Shown: positions 44,839-53,995 of the stretch, piece by piece
Layout of the letters: every line of letters begins with the position of its first letter
Numbering within the stretch: the first letter of the stretch is position 1
Assembly: GCF_009908285.1 (NCBI RefSeq)
Contig: NZ_JAAARM010000015.1
Span: 1-64,000, forward strand
Length of the DNA stretch: 64,000 nucleotides
Direction of reading: 5' to 3'
From: Pseudomonas sp. Fl4BN1
GTDB taxonomy: Bacteria > Pseudomonadota > Gammaproteobacteria > Pseudomonadales > Pseudomonadaceae
Notes under the pieces: model-generated
Told to the model about the DNA's origin: nothing
What the model saw: the letters and a program-made list of their open reading frames with translations, nothing else
The model's database searches: none
Position numbers and translations under genes: made by a program

Positions 44839-45348
44839 TCAGCTCGCAGCTTGATGACGTTCGGCCAAGCGATCAGCACCGCCTTCGGCAACGGTCTGAC
44901 CTTGAGGCGTGCGGCTGTAGCCGTCTTCGACCAGGCCTTTCTCTTCCAGGCGATCGCGGCCACCTTCAGCTACGTTTTGACCTTGTGGGGTGCGGTCGTA
45001 GCCATCTTCGGTAACGGTCTGGCCTTGGGGAGTACGGTCGTAGCCATCTTCGGTAACGGTCTGGCCTTGGGGAGTACGGTCATAGCCATCTTCGGCAACG
45101 TTCTGGCCTTGTGGGGTGCGATCATAGCCATCTTCGGCAACGCTCTGGCCCTGTGGAGTGCGGTCATAGCCATCGGCTGCGACTTTGTTGCGTTCGATCA
45201 GGCGGTCCGAGCCTCCTTCAGCCAGGGTCTGGGTGAACACGCTGTGGCTGGCCTTGACCTGCGGAGTGGCTTGTTCAGCGGCCGGCAGGGCGAAAGCGTT
45301 AGCAGCCAGGATCGATAAGGTCAGGCTCAATAAGAGGTGGCGTTTCAT
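44839..45348 (-). CDS. Secreted protein made of 14-residue tandem repeats
   Basis: The 169-residue protein starts MKRHLLLSLTLSILAANAFA (signal peptide). From about residue 58 it carries five tandem copies of a 14-residue unit, (V/A)(A/T)EDGYDRTPQGQ(S/N/T), with degenerate copies (EGGSDRL, EGGRDRL, EDGYSRTPQGQ, EGGADRL) at the edges. I chose the ATG at 45348; the frame is open to 45447. GAGCAACC precedes the start. No known domain is recognised. The repeat units are nearly identical in DNA, suggesting recent expansion. Export to periplasm or surface is likely. Confidence 0.82.
   Translation of the reverse strand: MKRHLLLSLTLSILAANAFALPAAEQATPQVKASHSVFTQTLAEGGSDRLIERNKVAADGYDRTPQGQSVAEDGYDRTPQGQNVAEDGYDRTPQGQTVTEDGYDRTPQGQTVTEDGYDRTPQGQNVAEGGRDRLEEKGLVEDGYSRTPQGQTVAEGGADRLAERHQAAS
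44975..45180. repeat. 42-bp tandem repeats within the secreted repeat-protein gene
   Basis: About five head-to-tail copies of a 42-bp unit containing cggtcgtagccatcttcgg and gtctggccttggggagt are seen. The two central copies appear nearly identical. They encode the 14-residue repeat and keep the reading frame. Confidence 0.85.
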
Positions 45349-45732
45349 GATGGGTTGCTCCTTGGGAGGGCGATAAATTGGGTACGGAGCTAATGTTACC
45401 GCCGCTAAATCGATATGAAAGTTCATAAACGCAATGGTAATAATCAACAGAATTGATTGTTTACCGTCAAGGCTCTAGAACGGGCCTTTCCGTCGATAGC
45501 TTTTGCACCGACGTGGGTATTTTCGACCCAGTCATGCTTCACGGGAGGGCGGGTCGAGGTAACACAAAGCTGCCTGAGTGATCAGGAATGCGGTTTTTTC
45601 CATCCTTTCGTGTACTCGAATTAAACCTGCGCGGGCTTTGTCAGTCGTAGTTTTCATGGCCGGTGATTTTCCATCGGCATGTCACCGATGCGTCGTGGTC
45701 TGGCGCTCAGTTGTCTTCAGGAGCCTCGTGCA
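45349..45732. other. Divergent intergenic region of 384 bases
   Basis: It separates the leftward repeat-protein gene from the rightward AsmA gene. It is AT-richer than its surroundings in the left half (45400-45470), consistent with promoters on both strands, but I see no confident hexamer pair or operator. The last part holds AGGAG before the AsmA start. Confidence 0.5.
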
Positions 45733-47808
45733 ATGACGCGCACTCGTAAAATTCTCGCCTGGTCTGTTTCCAGCCTGATCCTGCTACTGGCCGTGCTGGT
45801 GCTGGTGATCGCTTTCTTCGACTGGAACCGGATCAAGCCGCCCCTCAATGCCAAGGTGTCCGAGGAGTTGCACCGGCCGTTCGCGATCAATGGCGATTTG
45901 TCGGTGGTCTGGCAACGCGAGCCTGACGAGGGCGGCTGGCGGGCCTGGGTGCCCTGGCCCCACGTGGTGGCCGAGGACCTTACCCTAGGCAATCCGGACT
46001 GGTCCAAGGCGCCGCAGATGGTCACTCTCAAGCGGGTTGAGTTGCGTATTTCGCCCCTGGCCCTGCTGGCGCAACGCGTCAGCATTCCACGCATCGATCT
46101 CACCGAGCCCGACGCCGCCTTGCAGCGCCTGGCTGACGGTCGTGCCAACTGGACTTTCACGTTCGATCCCCAAGACCCCGCTGCCGAACCTTCCAAGTGG
46201 ACGGTGGACATCGGTGCCATCGGCTTCGACAAGGGCCACGTGACCCTGGATGACCAGAGCCTGAAAACCCAACTGGACCTGCAGGTGGAGTTGCTCGGCA
46301 AACCGATTCCCTTCAGCGACATCGTCGGTGAGCGCGAGGCGCAGAAGATCACCGAGCAAGGCGCCGCCCCCCAGGCCTATGCCTTTGCCCTCAAGGTCAA
46401 AGGCCAGTACCACGGGCAGAAACTGGTGGGCACCGGCAAGATCGGTGGCCTGTTGGCGCTGCAGGACGGGCGCCAACCGTTCCCGTTGCAGGCCCAGGCG
46501 CAGATCGGCGACACCCGGGTCGAACTGCGGGGCAGCCTGACCGATCCGCTCAACCTCGGCGCCTTGGACCTGCGCCTGAAACTGGCGGGCACCAGCCTCG
46601 GCAATCTCTATCCGTTGACGGGGGTCACCCTGCCGGATTCGCCGCCGTATTCCACGGATGGGCACTTGACCGCCAAGTTGCGTGATCCGGCGGGTGCGAC
46701 GTTCAGCTATCAGGACTTCAACGGCAAGATCGGCGACAGCGATATCCATGGCAGCCTGACCTATGCCGCCAGCCAGCCGCGGCCCAAACTCAGTGGCACG
46801 CTGGTGTCCAATCAACTGTTGCTCAGCGACCTGGCACCGCTGATTGGTGCCGACTCCAACGCCAAGCAAAAGGCCCGGGGCGGTGAAAGCAAGCAACCGG
46901 CGGACAAGGTGCTGCCAGTGGAGGAATTTCGCACCGAGCGTTGGCGGGATATGGATGCCGACGTCGAGTTCACCGGCAAGCGCATCGTTCACAGCAGCGA
47001 GCTGCCGTTCACCGATCTCTATACCCACCTGGTGCTTAACGACGGCCAGCTCAGCCTGGAGCCCCTGCGCTTTGGCGTGGCCGGGGGCAAGCTCGATGCC
47101 CAGGTGCGTCTCAATGGTCACACCACGCCGTTGGAAGGTCGGGCCAAACTGACCGCGCGCAACTTCAAGCTCAAGCAGTTGTTCCCAACCTTCGAGCCGA
47201 TGAAGACCAGCTTCGGCGAGCTTAATGGCGATGCCGATATTGCTGGGCGCGGCAACTCGGTGGCGGCCCTGCTGGGTAGCGCCAACGGTGACTTGAAAAT
47301 GTTGATCAACGACGGCGCCATCAGCCGCAGCCTGATGGAAATCGCCGGGCTCAATGTCGGCAACTACGTGGTAGGCAAGATGTTTGGCGACAAGGAAGTG
47401 AAGATCAATTGCGCCGCTGCCGACTTCGGCATCAAGTCGGGCCTGGCCACCTCTCGGCTGTTCGTCTTCGACACCGAGAACTCCATCATTTACGTCGATG
47501 GCACCGCGAACATGGCTTCCGAGCAACTGGACCTGACCATCACCCCTGAGTCCAAGGGGTTGCGTCTGTTCTCTCTGCGTTCGCCGCTCTACGTGCAGGG
47601 CAAGTTCATCAAGCCCAGTGCTGGGGTCAAGGCGGTGCCGTTGGTGCTGCGGGGGGCCGGTATGGTGGCTCTGGGATTGATCGCCGGGCCAGCGGCGGGG
47701 CTGCTGGCGTTGGTGGCGCCTAGCGGTGATGAACCCAACCAGTGTGCGCCGTTGCTGCAACAGATGCGTTCAGGCAAGGCGCCGGTCACCGTCAAGCCGA
47801 GTCAGTAA
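45733..47808 (+). CDS. AsmA-family inner-membrane-anchored protein
   Basis: The 691-residue protein has one N-terminal membrane helix (ILAWSVSSLILLLAVLVLVIAFFDWN, about 6-31) followed by a large periplasmic AsmA domain. The start (NRIKPPLNAKVSEELHRPFAINGDLSV) and end (TPESKGLRLFSLRSPLYVQGKF) are typical. AsmA-like proteins are thought to move phospholipids between inner and outer membranes. ATG 45733 follows AGGAG at about 9 bases; the longer frame from 45679 is less likely. It stands alone, with no neighbour that clarifies its role. Confidence 0.9.
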   Translation: MTRTRKILAWSVSSLILLLAVLVLVIAFFDWNRIKPPLNAKVSEELHRPFAINGDLSVVWQREPDEGGWRAWVPWPHVVAEDLTLGNPDWSKAPQMVTLKRVELRISPLALLAQRVSIPRIDLTEPDAALQRLADGRANWTFTFDPQDPAAEPSKWTVDIGAIGFDKGHVTLDDQSLKTQLDLQVELLGKPIPFSDIVGEREAQKITEQGAAPQAYAFALKVKGQYHGQKLVGTGKIGGLLALQDGRQPFPLQAQAQIGDTRVELRGSLTDPLNLGALDLRLKLAGTSLGNLYPLTGVTLPDSPPYSTDGHLTAKLRDPAGATFSYQDFNGKIGDSDIHGSLTYAASQPRPKLSGTLVSNQLLLSDLAPLIGADSNAKQKARGGESKQPADKVLPVEEFRTERWRDMDADVEFTGKRIVHSSELPFTDLYTHLVLNDGQLSLEPLRFGVAGGKLDAQVRLNGHTTPLEGRAKLTARNFKLKQLFPTFEPMKTSFGELNGDADIAGRGNSVAALLGSANGDLKMLINDGAISRSLMEIAGLNVGNYVVGKMFGDKEVKINCAAADFGIKSGLATSRLFVFDTENSIIYVDGTANMASEQLDLTITPESKGLRLFSLRSPLYVQGKFIKPSAGVKAVPLVLRGAGMVALGLIAGPAAGLLALVAPSGDEPNQCAPLLQQMRSGKAPVTVKPSQ

Positions 47809-47874
47809 GCACGAAGGTCGAGCGTTGCGTGGGCGAGCCCGCCCCTGTAGGCAGGAGCGGGCTTGGGCGAGGGG

Positions 47875-48405
47875 CTACAGGTCGTTGAGGATGTCCGCCA
47901 TGTCATCGGCGTGCTCTTCTTCCTGGGCGAGGATTTCTTCGAACAAGCGGCGGGTGGTGGGATCCTTGTCTCCGATGTACTGGATGATCTCACGGTAGCT
48001 GTCGATGGCGATCCGCTCCGCCACCAAGTCTTCGTAGACCATTTCCTTCAAGTTGTTGCCGGCCACGTACTGGGCGTGCGAGTGCTTGGACAGCAGGTCG
48101 GGGTTGAACTCCGGTTCGCCGCCGAGCTGGACGATGCGTTCGGCCAGTTTGTCGGCGTGTTCGGCTTCCTGGGTGGCGTGTTCGAGGAACTCGTCGGCGG
48201 CCACGCTGGCCTTGAGGCCGTTGGCCATGAAGTAGTGGCGCTTGTAGCGCAAGACACAGACCAGTTCAGTGGCCAGCGATTCGTTGAGCAGGCGCAGCAG
48301 CTCCTCGCGATCGGCGTTGTAACCCTCGGTCACGGCGCCGTTTTCCACGTGTCGGCGAGCCCGTTCGCGCAGGCTGTTCACATCAGACAAATGCATCTCG
48401 CTCAT
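47875..48405 (-). CDS. Ferritin-like (bacterioferritin-family) protein
   Basis: The 176-residue protein is a four-helix ferritin-like/bacterioferritin-family protein. Iron ligands appear in ESLATELVCVLRYKRHYF, EFLEHATQEAEHADKLAERI, MVYEDLVAERIAIDSYREII and EEILAQEEEHADDM, giving the E...ExxH pattern twice. It resembles the P. aeruginosa probable bacterioferritin PA4880. ATG 48405 has AGGAG upstream. A much longer frame continues to 49137 through the next gene in another frame and is spurious. Confidence 0.88.
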   Translation of the reverse strand: MSEMHLSDVNSLRERARRHVENGAVTEGYNADREELLRLLNESLATELVCVLRYKRHYFMANGLKASVAADEFLEHATQEAEHADKLAERIVQLGGEPEFNPDLLSKHSHAQYVAGNNLKEMVYEDLVAERIAIDSYREIIQYIGDKDPTTRRLFEEILAQEEEHADDMADILNDL

Positions 48406-48542
48406 CTCTGTCTCCTGGAGGCTAATCCGTTTCACGCCAGGCTCTGTTGGCCTGACCTGTCTTGGGTGTGAGTGACGGACGAGGCAAAAAGTTTTATCGG
48501 ATGTGCCCAGTGGCAATGCTCGGGAGTTTTTCGCGTTGTGGC

Positions 48543-49466
48543 TCAGCTGCGGGCCAGCAAGGGATGCCCGGCCAGCAATGATTCCTGCTGCAACCATGCA
48601 AAAAATGCCCGTACCGGCGGGTGTCGTTCGCGCCCTGGTACGCACAGGGCGCTGTAGCCCGCGCCGTCTACCTGAATCTCGGGCCGGTAAGCCTCCAGCA
48701 GGCCGCTGGCCACGCTTTGCGACACCAGGATATTGCTCGCCAGTACCAGGCCCTGACCGGCGATGGCGGCTTGCAGGGCGTACTGTTCTTCGTCGTAGGA
48801 GCGGATCTGCGGCTGGCCGTCGAGCCAGTTTTCTCCAGCCTGGGTGCACCAGGCCTGCCAACCATCGGCATAGAGCTTGGAGTTGCGCCAATGCACGCTG
48901 ATCAGCGTCGGCCGCTGTTGCTGCGCCAGGGCCACCTGGTGCGGTGCGCCATAGACTGCAAAGCGTTCGTCGAACAGGCACAGGCCGTGAAGGTCCAGGT
49001 AGCCGTCCTGGCTGTAGCGGATTGCCAGGTCGATGCTGGCGTCCTGTTGCAGGTCGACCACTTCGCTTTGGGTGTCCAGGCGCAGGCTGATGCCGGGATA
49101 CCGAGCATAGAAACGTCCCAGCCGCGGTACCAGCCACAGGGCGGCGAAGGCGGCGGTGGTGGAGACGGTCAACAGCGTGTTACTGGGCTTGGGGCGCAGG
49201 GTGTCGACGCTCTGGGCTATATCCAGCAGGGCACCATGCAGGCTGCGGAACAATCGGTCGCCGGGTTCGGTCAGGCGCACCTGGCGCGGCAGGCGCTCGA
49301 ACAGTTGCACCCCCAGCCAGTGCTCCAGGTTGCGGATCTGGTGGGACACCGCGGTGGGCGTTACCGCCAGGTCTTCGGCGGCGGCCTTGAAGCTCGACAG
49401 TCGCGCCGCGGATTCGAAGGTGCGCAGTGCGGTGAGGGGCAGGTGAGCGAACATGCTGGGCTCCAT
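48543..49466 (-). CDS. LysR-family transcriptional regulator
   Basis: The 307-residue regulator has the winged-helix motif LTALRTFESAARLSSFKAAAEDLAVTPTAVSHQIRNLE (about 10-48) and a GcvA-like effector domain (TVSTTAAFAALWLVPRLGRF). It is divergent from the azoreductase and SMR genes, with about 125 bases between the starts, and so may control them. A start four codons later (MFAHLPL, 49454) is possible. Confidence 0.86.
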   Translation of the reverse strand: MEPSMFAHLPLTALRTFESAARLSSFKAAAEDLAVTPTAVSHQIRNLEHWLGVQLFERLPRQVRLTEPGDRLFRSLHGALLDIAQSVDTLRPKPSNTLLTVSTTAAFAALWLVPRLGRFYARYPGISLRLDTQSEVVDLQQDASIDLAIRYSQDGYLDLHGLCLFDERFAVYGAPHQVALAQQQRPTLISVHWRNSKLYADGWQAWCTQAGENWLDGQPQIRSYDEEQYALQAAIAGQGLVLASNILVSQSVASGLLEAYRPEIQVDGAGYSALCVPGRERHPPVRAFFAWLQQESLLAGHPLLARS

Positions 49467-49591
49467 GGATGAAATTTATTCATTCAAATGAATTTTTACT
49501 CATTTGTTGGTGAGTGGCTGTGATTCTAGATTTAGCGCGAAGCAGTTGTAGCTTCAAGGCCATCAAGAGCAAATCACATGAGAGAATTCGG

Positions 49592-50230
49592 ATGAATACA
49601 GTTCTTGCAATTCACGGCAGCCCACGGGGCGAACGCTCCCACAGTCGGCGTTTGACCGAGGTGTTTCTCCAGGCCTGGCAAGCGGCGAACCCTCGGGCAG
49701 TCCTGACCCGGCGCGAGGTTGGACGAGGTTCGCTGCCTCACGTCGGCGAAGCCTTTATCGCCGCGGCGTTTTATCCACAACCTGAGGCACGCCCGTTGTC
49801 GATGCAGGCCGACCTGGCCCTGAGTGACGCGCTGGTGGCTGAGTTGCTCGGCCACCAGCGCCTGGTGATCTCGGCCCCCATGCACAACTTCAGTGTGCCC
49901 AGCGGGATCAAGGCCTGGGTCGATCACATCGTGCGCCTGGGGCTGACTTTCAACACCCGGCAAGACAACGGTGTCGCCCAATATCAACCGTTGGTACAGG
50001 GCAAGAAAGTGTTGATCGTCACCAGCCGCGGTGACGGTGGTTTTGGTCCCGGCGGTGAACATGAGGCGCTCAATCATGCGGATCGCTGGTTGCGCACGGC
50101 CCTGGGCTTTATCGGCATCGAGGATGTCACGGTGGTCGCCGCGGAAGGCGAAGAGTCGGCGCCGGAGCGTTTCCAGCAATCCTGTGCCGAGGCGCAACGG
50201 CGTCTTCTGGCACTGGCTGAAACGTTCTGA
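49592..50230 (+). CDS. FMN-dependent NAD(P)H:quinone oxidoreductase / azoreductase (flavodoxin fold)
   Basis: The 212-residue flavodoxin-like protein starts MNTVLAIHGSPRGERSHSRRLTEVF, and has the AzoR-type phosphate-binding loop SPRGERSHS and the segment APMHNFSVPSGIKAWVDHIVRLGLTF. These enzymes reduce quinones or azo dyes with NAD(P)H. ATG 49592 is in frame with a longer ORF from 49514. It is followed 9 bases later by an SMR transporter. Divergent LysR control is plausible. Confidence 0.86.
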   Translation: MNTVLAIHGSPRGERSHSRRLTEVFLQAWQAANPRAVLTRREVGRGSLPHVGEAFIAAAFYPQPEARPLSMQADLALSDALVAELLGHQRLVISAPMHNFSVPSGIKAWVDHIVRLGLTFNTRQDNGVAQYQPLVQGKKVLIVTSRGDGGFGPGGEHEALNHADRWLRTALGFIGIEDVTVVAAEGEESAPERFQQSCAEAQRRLLALAETF

Positions 50231-50239
50231 GGAGGCGCC

Positions 50240-50545
50240 ATGGCCTGGTTGTTCCTGCTGGTGGCGGCGGCCTTCGAGGTGACGTTCGCCATGGGCATGA
50301 AGTATGCGCAGGGCTTTACCCGGTTCTGGCCTTCGCTGGTGACCGTAGTGGCAGCCGTGGCGGGCATCTACTTCCTGACCCTGGCCATGCGCGAGCTGCC
50401 GGTGAGCGTGGCCTACCCGATCTGGACCGCCATCGGCACCCTGGGCACGGTACTGCTGGGTTTCGTATTGCTCGGGGAAAGTCTCACCGCGATCAAACTG
50501 GTGTCGGTGGGGTTGATTGTGGCGGGGGTGATCGGGCTGAAATAG
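50240..50545 (+). CDS. Small multidrug resistance (SMR) family transporter
   Basis: The 101-residue protein has four membrane helices and the SMR signatures. E13 in AAAFEVTFAMGMKY is the proton/drug-coupling glutamate, and LPVSVAYPIWTAIGTLGTVLLG and the C-terminal LVSVGLIVAGVIGLK match the family. It shares KY..GF.R.WPS features with SugE/EmrE. Whether it exports guanidinium or quaternary compounds cannot be read from sequence. It is in an apparent operon with the azoreductase. Confidence 0.88.
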   Translation: MAWLFLLVAAAFEVTFAMGMKYAQGFTRFWPSLVTVVAAVAGIYFLTLAMRELPVSVAYPIWTAIGTLGTVLLGFVLLGESLTAIKLVSVGLIVAGVIGLK

Positions 50546-50665
50546 GCGGGGAAGCGGGGGCTTGTCATGGCTCTGTCGTCGAATCGTCACAGGTACTGAC
50601 GATGCCCTTGGTTATGGTCTAGCTTTCAGCCTGGGTTCACGAGTCCACCGCAAGGATGTCCGAGC

Positions 50666-51556
50666 ATGTCCCAAGAGCTTGCCACGCGTTACCCCCTGGT
50701 GCTGGTGCCCGGGATGCTCGGTTTTGTCCGCCTGCTGCTGTATCCCTACTGGTACGGCATCGTCCCGGCGTTGAGCCAGGGCGGGGCCCGGGTGTTTGCG
50801 ATACAGGTTTCGCCGCTCAATTCCAGCGAAGTGCGCGGCGAGCAATTGCTGGCCCAGATCCAGCAGATCATGGCCCAGACCGGGGCTGCCAGGGTCAACC
50901 TGATCGGCCATAGCCAGGGCTCGCTCACCGCCCGTTACGCGGCGGCCAAGCGCCCGGACTGGGTGGCTTCGGTGACCTCGGTGGCGGGCCCCAATCACGG
51001 TTCCGAACTGGCGGATTACCTGCAGCGACGTTCCCCTGCGAGCAGCATGCGGGGGCGTGTGCTGAGCCTGGTACTGCGCGCTATCTCGGCCTTGATGACG
51101 CTGCTGGAAACCGGCTATCGCGGAGCGAAGCTGCCGGTGGATATCCACGCCTCGCACCATTCCCTGACCACCGAGGGGGTGGCCCTGTTCAATCAACAGT
51201 ACCCCCAGGGGCTGCCGCAAACCTGGGGTGGGCAAGGCCCGGAACAGGTCAACGGCGTGCGCTACTACTCCTGGTCCGGCACCTTGCAGCCGGGCAAGAC
51301 CGATCGTGGTGCCAATCTGTTCGACGGCACCAATCGCAGCTGTCGCCTGTTCGCCCGCACCTTTGTCCGCGAAGCTGGCCAATGCGATGGCATGGTGGGG
51401 CGCTACAGCTCGCACTTGGGCCAGGTCATTGGCGATGACTACCCCTTGGACCACTTCGATATCATCAACCAGTCCCTGGGGCTGGTGGGCAAGGGCGCCG
51501 ACCCGGTCCGCCTGTTTGTCGAACATGCCCGACGGCTCAAGGCTGCGGGGGTCTGA
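50666..51556 (+). CDS. Triacylglycerol lipase (family I)
   Basis: The 296-residue alpha/beta hydrolase has the catalytic serine S83 in GHSQG. Strong similarity to P. fragi-type family I lipases includes RVNLIGHSQGSLTARY, ASVTSVAGPNHGSELADYL and MVGRYSSHLGQVIGDDYPLDHFDIIN, with the catalytic Asp and His in DGMVGR and LDHFD. The oxyanion region reads LVPGMLGF instead of VHGLFGF. No N-terminal signal peptide is visible from MSQELATRYP, so the secretion route is unclear. It stands alone after the SMR gene. Confidence 0.88.
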   Translation: MSQELATRYPLVLVPGMLGFVRLLLYPYWYGIVPALSQGGARVFAIQVSPLNSSEVRGEQLLAQIQQIMAQTGAARVNLIGHSQGSLTARYAAAKRPDWVASVTSVAGPNHGSELADYLQRRSPASSMRGRVLSLVLRAISALMTLLETGYRGAKLPVDIHASHHSLTTEGVALFNQQYPQGLPQTWGGQGPEQVNGVRYYSWSGTLQPGKTDRGANLFDGTNRSCRLFARTFVREAGQCDGMVGRYSSHLGQVIGDDYPLDHFDIINQSLGLVGKGADPVRLFVEHARRLKAAGV

Positions 51557-51608
51557 CACTTGCCCACGGCCGCACCTGTATGAGCTGGATTGCCGGCGAA
51601 AGACCCCG

Positions 51609-52496
51609 TCAGGCCAGCGTCTTTCCGAGCCCCAGTACCCGGGTCCAGCGTTCAGAAAGAATCACCCCGCCCAGGGTCAACAACCCACCCACCAGATGGA
51701 AACATGCCAGTTGTTCGTGCAGCACCAATGCGGCAATCAGCGCGGTGATCAACGGCAGCAGATTGAAGAACAGCGTGGTTCGGCTCGGCCCCAGGCGCAC
51801 CACCGCCTGCATCCAGGCCAGAGGCGCGACCATCGATGCCAGCAAGCAGGCATAGAGAACCAGCGGAATGTTCTGCAGGGTCGGGCCGACCTTCGGTGAA
51901 GCAAGGAACAACGGCAGCAGCACCAGCACCGCCACCAGCACCTGCAGGTACAGCAACACCAGCGGCGGCAGGCGCAGTTGCCACTTTTTCAGCAGGGTGC
52001 TGTAGATCGCATAGGCCAGGGTGGCGATCAGCATCATCGCGTCCCCCAGGTTGACCCCGTGTTGCAGCAGTGCGGCAAGGCTGCCGGAAGACACCACCAC
52101 CAGCACCCCAGCGAAGGACAGCACGGCACCCACCAAGGCGCCGGCGGTCAGGCGCTGGCCCAGGGCGGCGATGGCCATGGCCAGTGACATCAACGGCATC
52201 AGCGAGAGAATGATCCCCATGTTGGTGGCCGAGGTCAGGGTGGCGGCGTAGTAGGCCAGGCTCTGATAGACCGCCATGCCCAGCACGCCGAGGACGAAGA
52301 TCCGACCCAGGTTGGGACGGATCACCGGCCAATGCTGGAGCACCGGCTTGAGCATGAAGGGGGTGAACAGTAAGCCCGCCAGCAACCAGCGATAGAAGCC
52401 GATCTCCGCTGGGAAGATCGCACCCACGGCGAGTTTGTTGATTACGGTGTTGCCGGCCCAGATGAAGATGGCCAGTAATGGATAGGCGTATTGCAT
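51609..52496 (-). CDS. EamA/DMT-superfamily exporter
   Basis: This 10-helix EamA-type metabolite transporter is 295 residues long from the ATG at 52496 (MQYAYPLLAIFIWAGNTVINK); an ORF extends four codons further to 52508. EamA repeats of about 140 residues are visible twice (IFIWAGNTVINK and LATLAYAIYSTLLKKW). It is divergent from an AraC-family gene, with about 96 bases between the starts. That resembles the E. coli yeaN-yeaM (NimT/NimR) layout, where the regulator controls the exporter. Confidence 0.86.
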   Translation of the reverse strand: MQYAYPLLAIFIWAGNTVINKLAVGAIFPAEIGFYRWLLAGLLFTPFMLKPVLQHWPVIRPNLGRIFVLGVLGMAVYQSLAYYAATLTSATNMGIILSLMPLMSLAMAIAALGQRLTAGALVGAVLSFAGVLVVVSSGSLAALLQHGVNLGDAMMLIATLAYAIYSTLLKKWQLRLPPLVLLYLQVLVAVLVLLPLFLASPKVGPTLQNIPLVLYACLLASMVAPLAWMQAVVRLGPSRTTLFFNLLPLITALIAALVLHEQLACFHLVGGLLTLGGVILSERWTRVLGLGKTLA

Positions 52497-52592
52497 GGAG
52501 ACAACCATAGAGTTGATGAAGGTTGATTATCCTCTTGTCCGGATCAATGCCTATACTGCGAAACAGACAACCCGCCCCTGCATCCGGACAGC

Positions 52593-53381
52593 ATGAGCAA
52601 AAAACATATCGACCTCCTGGAATTCCATGGGCTGCCCGCGCCCGTGTACTTCCGCTATGCCGACTTCGCCGCCCACAGCCATGCCCTGGAACACCGGCAT
52701 TCCTGGGGCTGCCTGGAGTATTCGGCCCACGGTGTGATGCACATGGACATCGCCGGCCAGCGGTTCATGTCGCCACCGCAATATGCGATCTGGGTGCCGC
52801 CGCAGACCGCCCACAGTTTCTACACCAGCCAGCCGATCAACTATCGCGCGGTGCTGCTGGCACCGGAGTTGTGCAAGGACTTGCCAAAGCAGGGCAGCAC
52901 CCTGGCCATCAGCGAGATCCTCAAGGCGATCCTCAAGGATTTTGCCGCCAGGGACGTGCAGATCCCCGAAGGCGAGGCTGACCAACGCCTGGCCCAGGTG
53001 CTACTGGACCAACTGCGCCAGGCCCCGGTCCACAACTGTTATCTGCCCTATGCCAGCAGCCACGATCTGCTGCGGGTGCTCCTGGCCCTGCAGGCGGAGC
53101 CGGGCAACAGCCAGCCGCTGGCCCACTGGGCGCAGCAGGCGCATGTCAGTGAACGGACCTTGGCCCGGCAGTTCGTTCGCGAGTTGGGCATGAGTTTTGG
53201 CGAATGGCGCCAGCGCCAGCGTTTCCTTGCTTCCATCGAAGCCCTGGAAAGCCCGCACAGCATCCAGGAAATTGCCTTCGACATGGGCTACAGCACCGCC
53301 TCGGCATTTATCGCCATGTTCCAGCGTCAAGCCGGCTGTACTCCCGAGCAGTATCGCCGGGCCAGCCTGCAGAACAGGTGA
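52593..53381 (+). CDS. AraC-family regulator divergent from the DMT exporter
   Basis: The 262-residue regulator has an N-terminal cupin-like sensing region (HRHSWGCLEYSAHGVMHMDI, SPPQYAIWVPPQTAH) and a C-terminal double helix-turn-helix (about 160-262), including HVSERTLARQFVRELGMSFGEWRQRQR and IQEIAFDMGYSTASAFIAMFQRQAG. It is divergent from the EamA transporter and probably regulates it, like NimR. The ligand is unknown. Confidence 0.87.
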   Translation: MSKKHIDLLEFHGLPAPVYFRYADFAAHSHALEHRHSWGCLEYSAHGVMHMDIAGQRFMSPPQYAIWVPPQTAHSFYTSQPINYRAVLLAPELCKDLPKQGSTLAISEILKAILKDFAARDVQIPEGEADQRLAQVLLDQLRQAPVHNCYLPYASSHDLLRVLLALQAEPGNSQPLAHWAQQAHVSERTLARQFVRELGMSFGEWRQRQRFLASIEALESPHSIQEIAFDMGYSTASAFIAMFQRQAGCTPEQYRRASLQNR

Positions 53382-53452
53382 AGGTGTAACAGGCTTTGTC
53401 TACACTGCGCTGGAGGCCGTGCCCGTCGGTGCGGTGACAAGGAGAAAACTCC

Positions 53453-53752
53453 ATGAAGATGTTGCGTATTCCTTTGTTGATGGTGGGGCTGCTGCTCTGT
53501 TCCCAAGGCTTTGCCGCCACCGCCCAGCAGAACAAGATGACCACCTGTAACGCCGAAGCCACTGCCAAGGCCCTCAAGGGCGATGAGCGCAAGGCCTTCA
53601 TGAGTACCTGCCTCAAGGCTGCTCCGGCCGCCGCCGCGACACCGTCCACGCCTCAGGAAAGAATGAAATCGTGCAACGCCACCGCCACCAGCCAGGCGCT
53701 GAAGGGCGATGCGCGCAAGGCGTTCATGAGTGATTGCCTGAAGAAAAAATAA
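53453..53752 (+). CDS. PsiF-family secreted protein with two PsiF repeats
   Basis: The 99-residue precursor starts MKMLRIPLLMVGLLLCSQGFAA (signal peptide) and contains two copies of the PsiF repeat: KMTTCNAEATAKALKGDERKAFMSTCL and RMKSCNATATSQALKGDARKAFMSDCL. Each has two cysteines. The E. coli homologue psiF is phosphate-starvation inducible. The copies are separated by an Ala/Pro-rich linker. No Pho box is obvious to me, and the function is unknown. Confidence 0.85.
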   Translation: MKMLRIPLLMVGLLLCSQGFAATAQQNKMTTCNAEATAKALKGDERKAFMSTCLKAAPAAAATPSTPQERMKSCNATATSQALKGDARKAFMSDCLKKK

Positions 53753-53995
53753 GCCTGGATCGATGCGGCCAAGGTATCAAGATGGATACAGATCCCTGGC
53801 TCGCGTCGATTTGATGGCCTGATCACCCCTGCAAAATCCATTTTTTTCAATGACTTATGTCAAAGTGATACCACTCGTCTATTTTTTCTGTGTAACCAAT
53901 TTTTCACATTAGACTCTACCCCCTTCGAAAACAGGTGCCTGGACGCGCCGTACGGACACTCAATCGAGGGTCTGTTTTTCAAGGGAATGGAAGGC

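Noticed and set aside
44975..45180. CRISPR-like array
   Set aside because: Units are contiguous with no unique spacers, encode a protein in frame and follow a signal peptide.
47875..49137. 420-codon frame spanning the ferritin-like gene and the LysR gene
   Set aside because: Only the last 176 codons are protein-like; the rest is antisense or frame noise through the LysR gene.
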